NCBI RefSeq assembly: GCF_037081715.1
Contig: NZ_JAZDDH010000001.1
Coordinates: forward strand, 310,001 to 374,000
Direction: 5' to 3'
DNA from: Halalkalicoccus sp. CG83
GTDB taxonomy: Archaea; Halobacteriota; Halobacteria; Halobacteriales; Halalkalicoccaceae
Length of the DNA stretch: 64,000 nucleotides
Shown: positions 1 through 9,472 of the stretch, piece by piece
Position numbering within the stretch: the stretch's first letter is position 1
Layout of the letters: every line of letters starts with the position of its first letter
Position numbers and translations under genes: made by a program
The notes under the pieces: model-generated
The model's input: the letters and a program-made list of their open reading frames with translations, nothing else
The model's database searches: none
What the model was told of the DNA's origin: nothing

Positions 1-40
1 CGGCCGGGCGTTTTCGAGTCGTCAGCCCGTTCGCTCGAGT

Positions 41-379
41 ATGACCGGCTACGAGATGCACGAGCCCGACTACTCGGGTACGATCGAGGAGGACTGGGAC
101 GACCCCCAGCTGAACGACTTCGAGACGGACGACCTGGGCGAGGTCGACGATCACTTCGTCCTCTCGGCGTCGGGGTTCCCGCCGGAGAACTTCTCGGATC
201 TGAAGGTCCCCGTCGTCGATCCCGAGGGCGACCTCAACCTGAAGGCGCTCCAGACCGCCCACGGCGGCGCCCACAGCGTCGAGGCGATCGACGACGTCGA
301 CGAGGATCTCGCCGAGGAGGTGAAGGAGCTCCTCGAGGAGCTCGCGAGCGAGGAGTTCGATCACGAGCTGGGCGACTAG
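41..379 (+). CDS. conserved acidic hypothetical protein
   Basis: A 112-residue soluble protein of unknown function. It is very rich in Asp and Glu, with no signal peptide, membrane segment or Cys/His motif. The last 45 residues read as acidic helices. ATG at 41 is the only start in the available upstream sequence. The gene is tail-to-tail with the SagB-type gene, and the two stop codons overlap by four bases (376-379). I recognise it only as the sort of short conserved protein found in haloarchaea. No function can be read from the sequence. Confidence 0.7.
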   Translation: MTGYEMHEPDYSGTIEEDWDDPQLNDFETDDLGEVDDHFVLSASGFPPENFSDLKVPVVDPEGDLNLKALQTAHGGAHSVEAIDDVDEDLAEEVKELLEELASEEFDHELGD

Positions 380-1932
380 GCGGGCCGACCGAGCGTGTAG
401 AGGAACATCGGCGCCCGGCCCCCCGCGTGCGGCGAGAAGAAGTCGGTCACGAGGTCGTCGTAGAACGTCAGCCCCGTCCCGCCGAGATCGCGGTGGGCGT
501 AGGTCGCCAGATAGAGCCGGCCGGCGGTTATCGCGGCCTCGAACTGCGCGAGCCGATAGCCCCGATCGCCGAGCGCGTCGACCAGTCGATCGAGATCCGC
601 CAGGAAGTAGACGCAGGCCGCCGCGTCGGCAGCGAGGCGCTGATCGAGCGCGAGGTGACCCGCCTCCTCACGGAACTCTCCCGCCATCAGCCGTTCTAGC
701 TCACCCTCATCGGGGCGATATCGGTAGGCGCCGGCCGGGATCTCCTCGACGCCGTTGACGATCGAGTACGGCTCGACGAACGAAAGCGGCTCCTCGCCGC
801 CGCGGGCGTCGATCGGCGCGCCGCGGATCGCCCGATCCAGCACCGTCGAGAACTTCCGGAAGGAGATCGGCTCGCGCTCGTACTCCCGACAGGAACCGCG
901 TCGCTCGATCGTCTCCCCGAGCGGCCGTTTCGACTGGGTCTCGTGATCGACCGGATCGAGCGCGATCCGTGCTTCCGCCTCGGGCCCGGCCGGGGAACTC
1001 CTCGGGACCGCGCTCGTCTCCGGGCCGTCGAGCGACGTCTCGGCGGCGGTCGATCGCCACTCGCGAGCCGTCTCGCCGTCGGGCAGCGTGCCGGCGCGCC
1101 ACGCCTCGTGGATCAACGGGAACTCCTCCTCGCGATCGGAGAGCGGACGCGTCTCGGGATCGATCGGTTCCGGATCGAGGGCGTCGGGTGCCGAATCGCC
1201 GACGCCGATCGGTACGAGCTCGAGCGGCGCCTCCCGTTCGGGATCGACGCCCAGCAGCTCCGCGACGGGATCGTCCGCGAATCCGAGGACGGCTTCGGCG
1301 CGCAGGTTGTGTGCATGGGCGACCGAGAGCAGGTTCGCGAGTACGGTCCCGGAGTCCCAGAAGGCGTGGCGGAACGTTCTCTCCCGGTATTTCCAGGCGT
1401 TTCGCCACCACGTCGAGGTCGTCACCACGGTTACGGGGGCGCGGTCGACCGCCTCCGACCGGCTGGCCGCGGCCAGCACGCCGCGGTAGTCGCCCTCGCG
1501 GAGGACGTCGAGCGAGCGGGTCCGCGGATCGAAGTGATAGACGCCCGCGGGAAGCCCGTCGAGGGGGCCGACGACGAGGTAGCAGTCGACGTGGTAGAGC
1601 GCGCCCGTCGCGGCGGCTGCCCGGAACTCCGTCTCTCGGTTCCCTCGTCGGATTCGCTTGGTGATCCCCGCGGAGTAGTGACACAGCGTCGTGAGCGTCT
1701 CGAGGGTCGGGCTTCGTCCGTCGCCGTCCGGTCCCGACGCCGTGATCGCCGACAGCGCCGGCACCTGCGGCGCACGGACCTCGTCCAGACCGACCTGCGG
1801 AAGCGACTCGTAGATCTCGTACGGCCGCGGCTTGTTCTCGAAGTCGAGCCCGGGCGACGCCCGTCGAACGCTCCGGGGCGTGTGGCTCGTTCGCTCGTGG
1901 TACTCGAGCGCGCCGGTCCCTTCGTCACTCAT
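376..1932 (-). CDS. SagB/ThcOx-type tandem nitroreductase-fold oxidoreductase
   Basis: A 518-residue protein with two nitroreductase-fold halves (about residues 50-250 and 330-515), the layout of SagB-type flavin dehydrogenases. Each half carries an Arg-rich FMN-contact segment (KRIRRGNRETEFRAAA near residue 95; RRGSCREYEREPISFRKF in the second half) and a C-terminal DLGGTGLTFYDDLV stretch typical of the FMN pocket. Known SagB proteins oxidise azolines in peptide natural products, but no cyclodehydratase (SagC/SagD) or precursor peptide lies nearby, so a stand-alone redox role is just as likely. The ATG at 1932 (MSDEGTG) was chosen because upstream in-frame sequence is Arg-rich and not coding-like; a T-rich element about 27-33 bases upstream could be its promoter. 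Confidence 0.75.
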   Translation of the reverse strand: MSDEGTGALEYHERTSHTPRSVRRASPGLDFENKPRPYEIYESLPQVGLDEVRAPQVPALSAITASGPDGDGRSPTLETLTTLCHYSAGITKRIRRGNRETEFRAAAATGALYHVDCYLVVGPLDGLPAGVYHFDPRTRSLDVLREGDYRGVLAAASRSEAVDRAPVTVVTTSTWWRNAWKYRERTFRHAFWDSGTVLANLLSVAHAHNLRAEAVLGFADDPVAELLGVDPEREAPLELVPIGVGDSAPDALDPEPIDPETRPLSDREEEFPLIHEAWRAGTLPDGETAREWRSTAAETSLDGPETSAVPRSSPAGPEAEARIALDPVDHETQSKRPLGETIERRGSCREYEREPISFRKFSTVLDRAIRGAPIDARGGEEPLSFVEPYSIVNGVEEIPAGAYRYRPDEGELERLMAGEFREEAGHLALDQRLAADAAACVYFLADLDRLVDALGDRGYRLAQFEAAITAGRLYLATYAHRDLGGTGLTFYDDLVTDFFSPHAGGRAPMFLYTLGRPA

Positions 1933-2315
1933 GTTCGACGGTAGCACGGTACGCACGAAAAATCCGATGCAGGCGTGTTTCGTCGCATGGATCGGCCGCC
2001 CCTCCGGTACGCGTCGAGTTCGTCGTCCCATCGACGCTCGCGTCCGACCTGGGCCGAGGGGAGTGCCACGGAATCCGTGCGGCGGACGTCGATCGGATTC
2101 GCCCCGCTCTCCCCGACGCCGGTTTCGCACTCGTCGCGCAAGCCGTTAGCCTCGCCCCCGAGGACCGCCACCCCGGTGGTGATCGTTCGGCCGGACGGTC
2201 GTCGCCGTTCCCGACCGAACCCCGTTTCAACGCCGGTCCGAACGACTAACAAGGCGGGGTACCCTCTGGACGGTAGGCCGACGGCGACGTACCGAACGGC
2301 GCCGATGAACGCCGC
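1933..2315. other. intergenic region without a supported gene
   Basis: About 380 bases between the divergent SagB-type gene and the small membrane-protein gene. Open frames exist on both strands, but their translations are Arg/Ser/Pro-rich and lack the acidic bias of real genes here, so I take them as shadows. It presumably holds both promoters. A T-rich stretch (about 1958-1965) lies at a leaderless-promoter distance from the SagB-type start. I see no tRNA, repeat or strong hairpin. Confidence 0.5.
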
Positions 2316-2582
2316 ATGGATCCCATGACCGATGGTTCGTCGAAGCAGGAGCCGGATCGCGAGACCGAGCAAAGGCCCCCGTCGGGACCGCCGCGGCCGC
2401 ATCCCGGATACGGTTCACGCGGCTCGGGCTCGAGAAGCGGTCGCTGGAGCCTGCTGATCGGCTGCGTCCTCGCGGTGCTCGCCGGCGTCCTGGGTGCGGC
2501 CGCGATCACGACGTCGACGCTCGCCGCCGGCGTGATCGCCGTGATCATCCTGGCGTTCGCGCTGGTCGTCATCCTCCAGTAG
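2316..2582 (+). CDS. small two-pass membrane protein
   Basis: An 88-residue protein with a hydrophilic Gly/Ser/Pro/Arg-rich N-terminal 40 residues followed by two closely spaced hydrophobic segments (about 43-63 and 66-87) ending at the C-terminus with VVILQ. An alternative ATG three codons in (2325, MTDGSS) is equally plausible. Probably a small cell-membrane protein, with no motif giving a function. It sits 66 bases upstream of the MutS-like gene on the same strand, but nothing else links them. Confidence 0.55.
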   Translation: MDPMTDGSSKQEPDRETEQRPPSGPPRPHPGYGSRGSGSRSGRWSLLIGCVLAVLAGVLGAAAITTSTLAAGVIAVIILAFALVVILQ

Positions 2583-2648
2583 TCCGAGGACGACGCGTGA
2601 GGCGACGCTGGGAAAGCTTTTGGCTCCGGCAGCGATACGGATGACTCG

Positions 2649-4625
2649 ATGGAGTTCGAGTCGATTCCCGGCGTCGGAGCGAAGACGGCGAGCGCGCTCG
2701 CCGAGCTTCCCGACGCCGAGCGGGCGCTCCGCGAGGGCGACGTTGCCGCTCTCGCGGCCGCCCCCGGGATCAGCGAGGGCCGTGCCGCCCGGATCGCCCG
2801 TGGCGCGATCCGACGCGAACACGACGATGACGCCCGCGTCCTCGAGACCGAACGCGCACGCGAGATCCACCGCACGCTGCTCGACCTGTTGAAGGAGCGG
2901 GCGGTGACGAGCTACGCCGAGCGACGGCTCGAGACGTTCTACCCGAGCGCCTCCGCATCGCGCATCGAGGAGGCCAGGGCGTTCTCGATCCGGGCGATGG
3001 AGCGCGAACCGGACCTCGAGGTCCGCGAGGCGCTCTCGGGGGTCACACCCCTCGAGACGCCCCGCGAGGTCCGTGTACGCGATCGGTGTCTGGTAACGAG
3101 CGACGCCGAGCGTTACGCCGAGGCGCGCGAGGCGATCCCCGAGATGCCCGTGGAGGTCTGTGAGGACGCCCGCGGGCTCGCGGAGCTCGCGCGCGGCTAC
3201 TCGACGGTGATCGCGATCGACGAGGCGTTCGTCGGCGTCGAGATCGAGGGCGACGTCCGGGTCGAGCCCGACGCGCTCGCGAACCCCGCGGCGGTCGTCC
3301 CCGAGCGCACGCTCTCCTTTTTCGCCGCCAACCGGGAGTCGATCCGGGCGGCAGGCGAGGTCCACCGCGCTGCCGGGATGGACCCGCCCTGCGATCTCGA
3401 CGCGCTCGAGGCCGCCCTCTCGCGGCTCGGTGCCGACGGCGAGGTGCGCGGTGACGAGGAGCTCGATCGACTCTCGCGTGCAGTGGACGACCTCGACGCG
3501 AGCGTCCACACCGCAGAGAGCGTCGCGAACGACCGGCTGCGTGCGGCGATCGAGGAGCGCGACGTCACGATCGAGGGTGCGGACCTGCTCTCGCTGGCCG
3601 AGCGGGGCGCGGGCATCGACTCGCTGCTCTCCCGGGAGCTCGCCGACGAGTACGATGCGGCCGTCGAGGCGGCCCGCGAGCATCTGCTCGACGCGCTCTC
3701 GCTCGATTCGGGCGAGGCGGAGATCGCCCGCGGTGCCTTTCCCGAGGAGCCCTCGTTTCCGGTCGAACACGACGAAGGAGTGGTCACTCGCCTCCGTGAG
3801 GAGCTGGTCGCCGCGAAGGAGCGACGCGCCACCCGAGGAAAACGCGAGCTCGCGGCCGAACTGGCAGACCTCCGCGAGGGCGCGGAGACGCTGGTCCGGA
3901 CCGCGCTCGAACGCGACGTCGAACTCGCGATCTCGCGGTTCGCCGGCGAGTTCGACTGTACGATGCCCGAGTTCGAGGGCCGGGGAATCGCGATCGAGGG
4001 CGGGCGGTCGCCGCTGCTCTCCGAGCCGATCGAGGCGGTCGAGCCCGTCGACTACGCGGTCTCGGGCGTGACGCTGCTCTCGGGGGTCAACAGCGGAGGG
4101 AAGACCTCGACGCTGGACCTGGTCTGTGCGGTGGCGATCCTCGCGCAGATGGGACTGCCGGTACCCGCCGAACGCGCCCGGCTGCGTCGCTTCGAGGAGA
4201 TCCACTACCACGCCAAGAGCCAGGGCACCCTCGATGCCGGCGCCTTCGAGAGTACCGTCCGGGAGTTCGCGGCGCTGGCGGAGGGCGGCCCCGGTCGGCT
4301 GGTGCTGGTCGACGAACTCGAGAGCATCACCGAGCCCGGCGCGAGCGCGAAGATCATCGCTGGCATCCTCGAGGCGCTCTCGGAGACCGAGGCCACGGCG
4401 GTGTTCGTCACCCACCTCGCTCGCGAGATCCGATCTGCCGCCGCCGCCGAGCTCGCGGTCGACGGGATCGAGGCCGTCGGACTCGAGGACGGCGAACTGG
4501 TGGTGAACCGCTCGCCGGTCAAGGACCACCTCGCACGATCGACGCCCGAGCTCATCGTCGAGAAGCTCGCCGGCGAGGACGACGCCGAGATCTACACCCG
4601 CCTACTGGAGAAGTTCGAGTCGTGA
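2649..4625 (+). CDS. MutS-like ATPase with N-terminal helix-hairpin-helix
   Basis: A 658-residue member of the archaeal MutS-related group. The first 60 residues hold two helix-hairpin-helix DNA-binding motifs (IPGVGAKTASALAELP; APGISEGRAARIARGA) in place of the MutS mismatch-recognition domain. A long charged helical region (about 230-440) resembles the MutS lever/clamp. The C-terminal ATPase has Walker A GVNSGGKTST near residue 480 and Walker B RLVLVDELES near 550. The C-terminal Smr nuclease domain of bacterial MutS2 is missing. It likely binds branched or mismatched DNA in an ATP-dependent way; the exact pathway is unknown. Its stop overlaps the GTG start of the next gene (4622-4625). Confidence 0.8.
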   Translation: MEFESIPGVGAKTASALAELPDAERALREGDVAALAAAPGISEGRAARIARGAIRREHDDDARVLETERAREIHRTLLDLLKERAVTSYAERRLETFYPSASASRIEEARAFSIRAMEREPDLEVREALSGVTPLETPREVRVRDRCLVTSDAERYAEAREAIPEMPVEVCEDARGLAELARGYSTVIAIDEAFVGVEIEGDVRVEPDALANPAAVVPERTLSFFAANRESIRAAGEVHRAAGMDPPCDLDALEAALSRLGADGEVRGDEELDRLSRAVDDLDASVHTAESVANDRLRAAIEERDVTIEGADLLSLAERGAGIDSLLSRELADEYDAAVEAAREHLLDALSLDSGEAEIARGAFPEEPSFPVEHDEGVVTRLREELVAAKERRATRGKRELAAELADLREGAETLVRTALERDVELAISRFAGEFDCTMPEFEGRGIAIEGGRSPLLSEPIEAVEPVDYAVSGVTLLSGVNSGGKTSTLDLVCAVAILAQMGLPVPAERARLRRFEEIHYHAKSQGTLDAGAFESTVREFAALAEGGPGRLVLVDELESITEPGASAKIIAGILEALSETEATAVFVTHLAREIRSAAAAELAVDGIEAVGLEDGELVVNRSPVKDHLARSTPELIVEKLAGEDDAEIYTRLLEKFES

Positions 4626-4834
4626 ACCGCGAGGGCACCCTCTACGAGATCGCCCACTTCGCGGCGGTCGTCGCCGTCGCCTACGTCGCGCTGCTCGCCG
4701 CCCGATCCCTCGGGATCGCGACGCTTCGCGGGGAGCTGCTGGTCATGCTGATGGTCGGCGTGGCGTACGTCGCCGTCGTGCTCCGTCTCGGCCTCGCACC
4801 GCCGTCGTGGCGGGGGGACCGACCGAAGGATTAA
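4622..4834 (+). CDS. small two-pass membrane protein, coupled to the MutS-like gene
   Basis: A 70-residue protein starting at GTG within the GTGA overlap with the upstream stop codon, which suggests translational coupling. Two hydrophobic segments (about 10-28 and 38-58) are followed by a short charged tail (WRGDRPKD). The family is not recognised. Association with a DNA-repair ATPase is probably only operon economy, although the tight overlap makes co-expression likely. Confidence 0.6.
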   Translation: MNREGTLYEIAHFAAVVAVAYVALLAARSLGIATLRGELLVMLMVGVAYVAVVLRLGLAPPSWRGDRPKD

Positions 4835-4859
4835 GCCGCCGGCCAGCGTGGTGAAAGTG

Positions 4860-5990
4860 ATGGCCGAGGACCCTGAAGAGGGAATGCTCTCGTGGGACGA
4901 GTCCGTCTTCCGGGACGAGCGCGTCTTCGAGATCGACTACCTGCCGGAGACGTTCAAACACCGCGAGAGCCAGCTCCAGGGCCTGCAGTACGCGCTCCGT
5001 CCCGCCGTACGGGGCTCGCGCCCGCTGAACGCTCTCGTTCAGGGTCCGCCCGGGACCGGCAAGACCACCGCGGTCCAGAAGCTCTTCGGCGAGCTCTCCG
5101 CCCAGTCGGGGGTGCGGACCGTCCGCGTCAACTGCCAGGTGGACTCGACGCGCTATGCGGTGTTCTCGCGGCTGTTCGAGGGGATCTTCGAGTACGAGCC
5201 CCCCTCGAGCGGCGTCTCGTTCAAGAAGCTGTTCGGGCAGGTCGCCGACCGGCTGGTCGAGGCCGACGAGGTGCTCGTGGTCGCGCTCGACGACGTCAAC
5301 TACCTGTTCTACGAGAACGAGGCGAGCGACACGCTCTACTCGCTGATCCGCGCCCACGAGGCCCACCCCGGCGTCCGCGCCGGCGTGGTCGTCGTCTCCT
5401 CCGATCTCTCGCTCGACGCGATCGAGGAGCTCGATGCCCGCGTCCAGAGCGTCTTTCGCCCCGAGGAGGTCTACTTCCCCGTCTACGACGCGGGCGAGAT
5501 CGTCGACATCCTCGACGAGCGGGTCCGCAAGGGGTTTCGCGAGGGCGTGCTCTCGGCGCCGGTGCTCGACCGGGTCGCGGAGCTCACCGCCGACAGCGGC
5601 GGCGACCTCCGCGTGGGGATCGACCTCCTCAGGCGCGCGGGGCTGAACGCCGAGATGCGCGCGAGCCGTACCGTCGAACGCGAGGACGTCGAGGACGCCT
5701 ACGAGCAGTCGAAGTACGTCCACCTCTCGCGGAGCCTCCGCGGGCTCGCCGAGAGCGAACGGGCGCTCGTCAGAACCATCGCCGAGCACGACGGCTCGCA
5801 GGCGGGCGAGGTCTACGAGGCGTTCCGCGAGGAGACCGAGCTGGGCTACACCCGGTACTCGGAGATCGTCAACAAGCTCGATCAGCTCGGCGTGATCGAG
5901 GCGGACTACGCCGAGATGGAGGGTCGGGGACGCTCGCGCTCGCTCTCGCTGGCCTACGACCACGAGGCCGTCCTCGAGCGCCTGGAGTAG
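4860..5990 (+). CDS. Orc1/Cdc6-family AAA+ ATPase (replication initiator paralogue)
   Basis: A 376-residue archaeal Orc1/Cdc6. Walker A GPPGTGKTTA lies near residue 62, Walker B VVALDDVNYL near 140, and the C-terminal third (from about 290) is a winged-helix DNA-binding domain. Known family members bind origin repeats and load MCM. The ATG at 4860 (MAEDPEEG) is preferred over a GTG four codons earlier. Only 25 bases separate it from the upstream gene and 47 from the next, and I see no origin-type repeats around it, so this is an orphan paralogue not paired with a visible origin. Haloarchaea often carry several such copies. Confidence 0.85.
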   Translation: MAEDPEEGMLSWDESVFRDERVFEIDYLPETFKHRESQLQGLQYALRPAVRGSRPLNALVQGPPGTGKTTAVQKLFGELSAQSGVRTVRVNCQVDSTRYAVFSRLFEGIFEYEPPSSGVSFKKLFGQVADRLVEADEVLVVALDDVNYLFYENEASDTLYSLIRAHEAHPGVRAGVVVVSSDLSLDAIEELDARVQSVFRPEEVYFPVYDAGEIVDILDERVRKGFREGVLSAPVLDRVAELTADSGGDLRVGIDLLRRAGLNAEMRASRTVEREDVEDAYEQSKYVHLSRSLRGLAESERALVRTIAEHDGSQAGEVYEAFREETELGYTRYSEIVNKLDQLGVIEADYAEMEGRGRSRSLSLAYDHEAVLERLE

Positions 5991-6037
5991 GCAATCGCCG
6001 GCCGAACGTTGATGCACGCCGCCCGAGAGCACCCGGT

Positions 6038-7000
6038 ATGCCCGAACTCGGCTACGCGGTCTCGAGCGAGGAGCACGGCCCGGACGACATGATCGACTAC
6101 GCCGTCCGCGCCGAGGAGAGCGGCTTCGACTTCGTCTCCGCCTCCGATCACTTCCATCCCTGGACCAGCACGCAGGGCGAGTCGCCGTTCGTCTGGTCGG
6201 TGCTCGGTGCGATCGCCCGCGAGACCGAGGAGGTCGACGTCGGCGTCGGCGTCACCTGCCCGACCATCAGGATCCACCCGGTCAACGTCGCGCAGGCGAC
6301 CGCGACGGTCGCCTCGATGCTTCCCGACCGGGAATTCCTCTTCGGCGTCGGCACCGGCGAGCAGCTCAACGAACACGTCACCGGCGAACGCTGGCCCGAA
6401 CACTCGGTCCGACTCGAGATGCTCGAGGAGGCGATCGAGGTGATGCGAAAGCTCTGGGACGGCGGCCAGACCAGCCACCACGGGAAACACTACACCGTCG
6501 AGAACGCCCGTCTGTTCACCCGGCCCGACGAGGCGCCGCCGGCGATGGTCTCGGCGTTCGGTCCGCAGACCGCGAACGCCGCCGCCGAGTACGCCGACGG
6601 CTTCTGGTCCGTCGGTCCGCGCGAGGAGCTGCTCGAGGCCTACCGTGACGCCGGCGGTGACGGCTCAGCGATCACCCAGCTCACCGCCTGTGTCGACAGC
6701 GAGGGAAGCGAGGACGAGGCCGTCTCGACTGCCCACGAGTACTGGCCCCAGACCGGTCTGCCCGGCGAGCTCAATCAGGTACTGCCGACGCCGCGACACT
6801 TCGAGCAGGCCGTCGAGATGGTCGAGGAGGAGGACGTTCGCGAGGGCTCGCTGCTCACCGACCAGGACGCCGATACGCACATCGAGAACCTCCAGACGGC
6901 CGTCGACGCGGGTTACGACCGCGTCTACGTCCACCAGGTCGGCCCCGACCAGGAAGCGTTCTTCGAGTTCTACGAGGAGGAGGTCCTGCCCTCGTTCTGA
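6038..7000 (+). CDS. F420-dependent LLM-class oxidoreductase
   Basis: A 320-residue luciferase-like monooxygenase-fold protein of the F420-dependent glucose-6-phosphate dehydrogenase-like group. It is a TIM barrel with N-terminal ELGYAVSSEEHGPDDMIDYA, the SASDHFHPW segment near residue 35 that lines the F420/substrate pocket, GVGTGEQLNEHVTG near 105 and ARLFTRPDEAPP near 160. It probably oxidises or reduces a small carbonyl or alcohol using deazaflavin F420. The substrate is not evident. The ATG at 6038 gives the family's usual N-terminus. Transcribed with the Orc gene or from its own promoter. Confidence 0.82.
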   Translation: MPELGYAVSSEEHGPDDMIDYAVRAEESGFDFVSASDHFHPWTSTQGESPFVWSVLGAIARETEEVDVGVGVTCPTIRIHPVNVAQATATVASMLPDREFLFGVGTGEQLNEHVTGERWPEHSVRLEMLEEAIEVMRKLWDGGQTSHHGKHYTVENARLFTRPDEAPPAMVSAFGPQTANAAAEYADGFWSVGPREELLEAYRDAGGDGSAITQLTACVDSEGSEDEAVSTAHEYWPQTGLPGELNQVLPTPRHFEQAVEMVEEEDVREGSLLTDQDADTHIENLQTAVDAGYDRVYVHQVGPDQEAFFEFYEEEVLPSF

Positions 7001-7006
7001 TCGCGT

Positions 7007-8244
7007 TCACTCGTAGCGAAGCGCCTCGATCGGGTCGGTTCGGGCGGCGTTCCATGCGGGATAGATCCCCGAAAGCGCACCGACGACCAGCCCGACGACG
7101 ACGGCGACCGCCGCCCACTCGAGCGGGGCGACGAACGGCAGGTCGAGCAGGTAGGTCGCGAGATAGCCCGCCCCGAACCCGACGCCGGTGCCGATGACCG
7201 CCCCGATGGCGCCCAGGGTGATCGCCTCGACCAGGAACAGCCCGAGGACGTCGCGGTTCTGCGCGCCGACCGTCTTCATGATCCCGATCTCGCGGGTGCG
7301 CTCGGTGACGCTGACGAGCATGACGTTCGCGATGCCGATCGAGCCGACCAGCAACGAGATGAGCGCGACGCCCGTGACGAAGCCGGTCAGCGTCGTCAGC
7401 AGCGAGTTCAGTCGGTCGCGCAGATCCTGATTGGTCTCGACCTCGATGACGAAGTCGCTCGGGAGTAGCGTCGCGGCGTCCGACTCGCCCTCGAGATACG
7501 CCTCGGCGTCGTTCCGGACGTCGGGGACCGCCTCGGCGTCGTTCACCGTGACGACGAGCGACGGGTAGACGCGTTGTTCGGTCCCCGCGGCGGGGCTCTC
7601 GATCGTCGTTCGGTAGAACGGGTCCGCGGGCACGTAGATCCGAGAGCTCTCGCCGAACCCCTCGAAGGGGCCGCGGCTCGTCGACTCCTCGATGATCCCG
7701 ACCACGCGCACCTCGGCTTCGGAGCCGTCCTCGAAGGTGATCGTCACCGTGTCGCCGACCTCCACGTCGTCCTCGAACTCCTCGGCCGCCCGCGTGGTCA
7801 TCACCACCTCGTTCTCGCCCGACTCGAACGCCCGGCCCTCCCCGATCGCGCCGTCGGTGAAGTAGTCGGCGTCGGTGGCGACGGCGTCGCTCCCGGCGAC
7901 GGTGTCGCCGGCGTGTTCGACGTTGTTGACGCGGATCGGACTGTACGGCGTCACCGAGGCGACGCCCTCGATCGCCTCGAGCTGTTCGACGTCGTGTCGA
8001 GTGAAGGTGGGTCGCGATCCAGATCCGGGCGCGCCGTTTGCCTCCTCCTGGCCGTTCCAGACGTAGACCCGCTCGGCCTCGCCGCCGCTCACCTCGCCGA
8101 GGACCTCCGCCTGGAGGCTCGCACCGAGGATCACGAAGGTGATGACGGCGGCGACGCCGATGAGCACGCCCAGCGTCGTCAGCGTGGAGCGAAGCGGGCT
8201 GCTCCGGATCGCCCGCCAGCTCATCGAGAACGCCTGGCGGACGT

Positions 8245-8248
<4 letters not shown>
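7007..8248 (-). CDS. ABC transporter permease, MacB/FtsX type
   Basis: A 413-residue protein: one N-terminal membrane helix (about 20-42), a large extracytoplasmic MacB-type periplasmic core domain (about 45-265), then three C-terminal FtsX-type helices with the family segment MLVSVTERTREIGIMKTVGA between the first two. It ends in the conserved AWNAARTDPIEALRYE. Together with the ATPase upstream it would form an exporter or mechanotransmission complex of the MacB/LolCDE type. The substrate cannot be read. It starts with GTG at 8248, overlapping the stop of the ATPase gene (GTGA), so the pair is translationally coupled. Confidence 0.85.
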
Positions 8249-8976
<728 letters not shown>

Positions 8977-9040
8977 TGATCGAACGATGGAACGAGAACA
9001 CCATGACTATTATCTAATTAAGTCGACACGAATCGCCGTT

Positions 9041-9054
9041 CGACGGCGCCGTCG
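9041..9054. repeat. 14-bp perfect palindrome
   Basis: CGACGGCGCCGTCG reads the same on both strands. A second GGCGCC six-mer follows at about 9059. It lies between the start of the ABC exporter operon and the 3' end of the copper-binding gene, upstream of the likely TATA box of the ABC operon. It could be an operator or part of a terminator, or chance in G+C-rich DNA. Confidence 0.3.
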
Positions 9055-9127
9055 ATACGGCGCCGGGATTGGTCGTCTCAGGGCGTGAAACCGGTTTCTC
9101 GGATCCGCCGCGCGGTCGTTCGTCGGT

Positions 9128-9472
9128 TCAGGCCGCCATCTCGCGGCAGGTCTCCGCACACTCGCGCAGGACCTCCGCACAGAGCTGACAGTGGTCGTGG
9201 TCGTGCTGCTCGCACTCGTCGGCACACTCCTCGCAGGCGTCCGCACAGACCGCCGCGAGCTCCGCGTGGAACGCCGACTGGCGGACCATGAACCGGGCGT
9301 GGAGCGTCGTCAGGTCCGCGACGTCCCGACAGAGCCGGATACAGCGGGCCATCCCCTCGCCCTCGTCGGCACAGGCGTCCGCACACCACTCGCAGGCCTG
9401 TGCGGCCTCCAGGCAGTTGTCCGTACACTCGGCCATCTCGTCCGACAGGTGGTCTATCTCGGTGAGTGCCAT
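9128..9472 (-). CDS. four-helix-bundle copper-binding protein (DUF326/Csp-like)
   Basis: A 114-residue protein with 15 cysteines, most in CxxxC, CxxC and CADAC spacings along predicted helices (for example CEWCADACADEGEGMARC), plus a His cluster EQHDHDHC near the C-terminus. This matches the DUF326/cytosolic copper storage protein family, in which a Cys-lined four-helix bundle sequesters Cu(I). There is no signal peptide, so a cytoplasmic role is expected. The ATG at 9472 (MALTEIDH) gives the usual N-terminus. The gene is downstream of, and antiparallel to, rpiA's promoter region. Confidence 0.82.
   Translation of the reverse strand: MALTEIDHLSDEMAECTDNCLEAAQACEWCADACADEGEGMARCIRLCRDVADLTTLHARFMVRQSAFHAELAAVCADACEECADECEQHDHDHCQLCAEVLRECAETCREMAA

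Noticed and set aside
1975-2328. 117-codon plus-strand frame between SagB-type gene and the small membrane protein
   Set aside because: Arg/Ser/Pro/Thr-rich without coding bias; overlaps the expected promoter area.
4835-4859. Replication origin beside the Orc1/Cdc6 gene
   Set aside because: Only 25 bases lie upstream and 47 downstream; no repeated origin-recognition-like boxes or AT-rich unwinding region can fit.
4892-6037. Long open frame in the alternative frame across the Orc1/Cdc6 gene
   Set aside because: Arg/Gly/Pro-rich translation without acidic bias; it is a G+C-driven shadow of the Orc gene and only the part from 6038 (the LLM oxidoreductase) is real.
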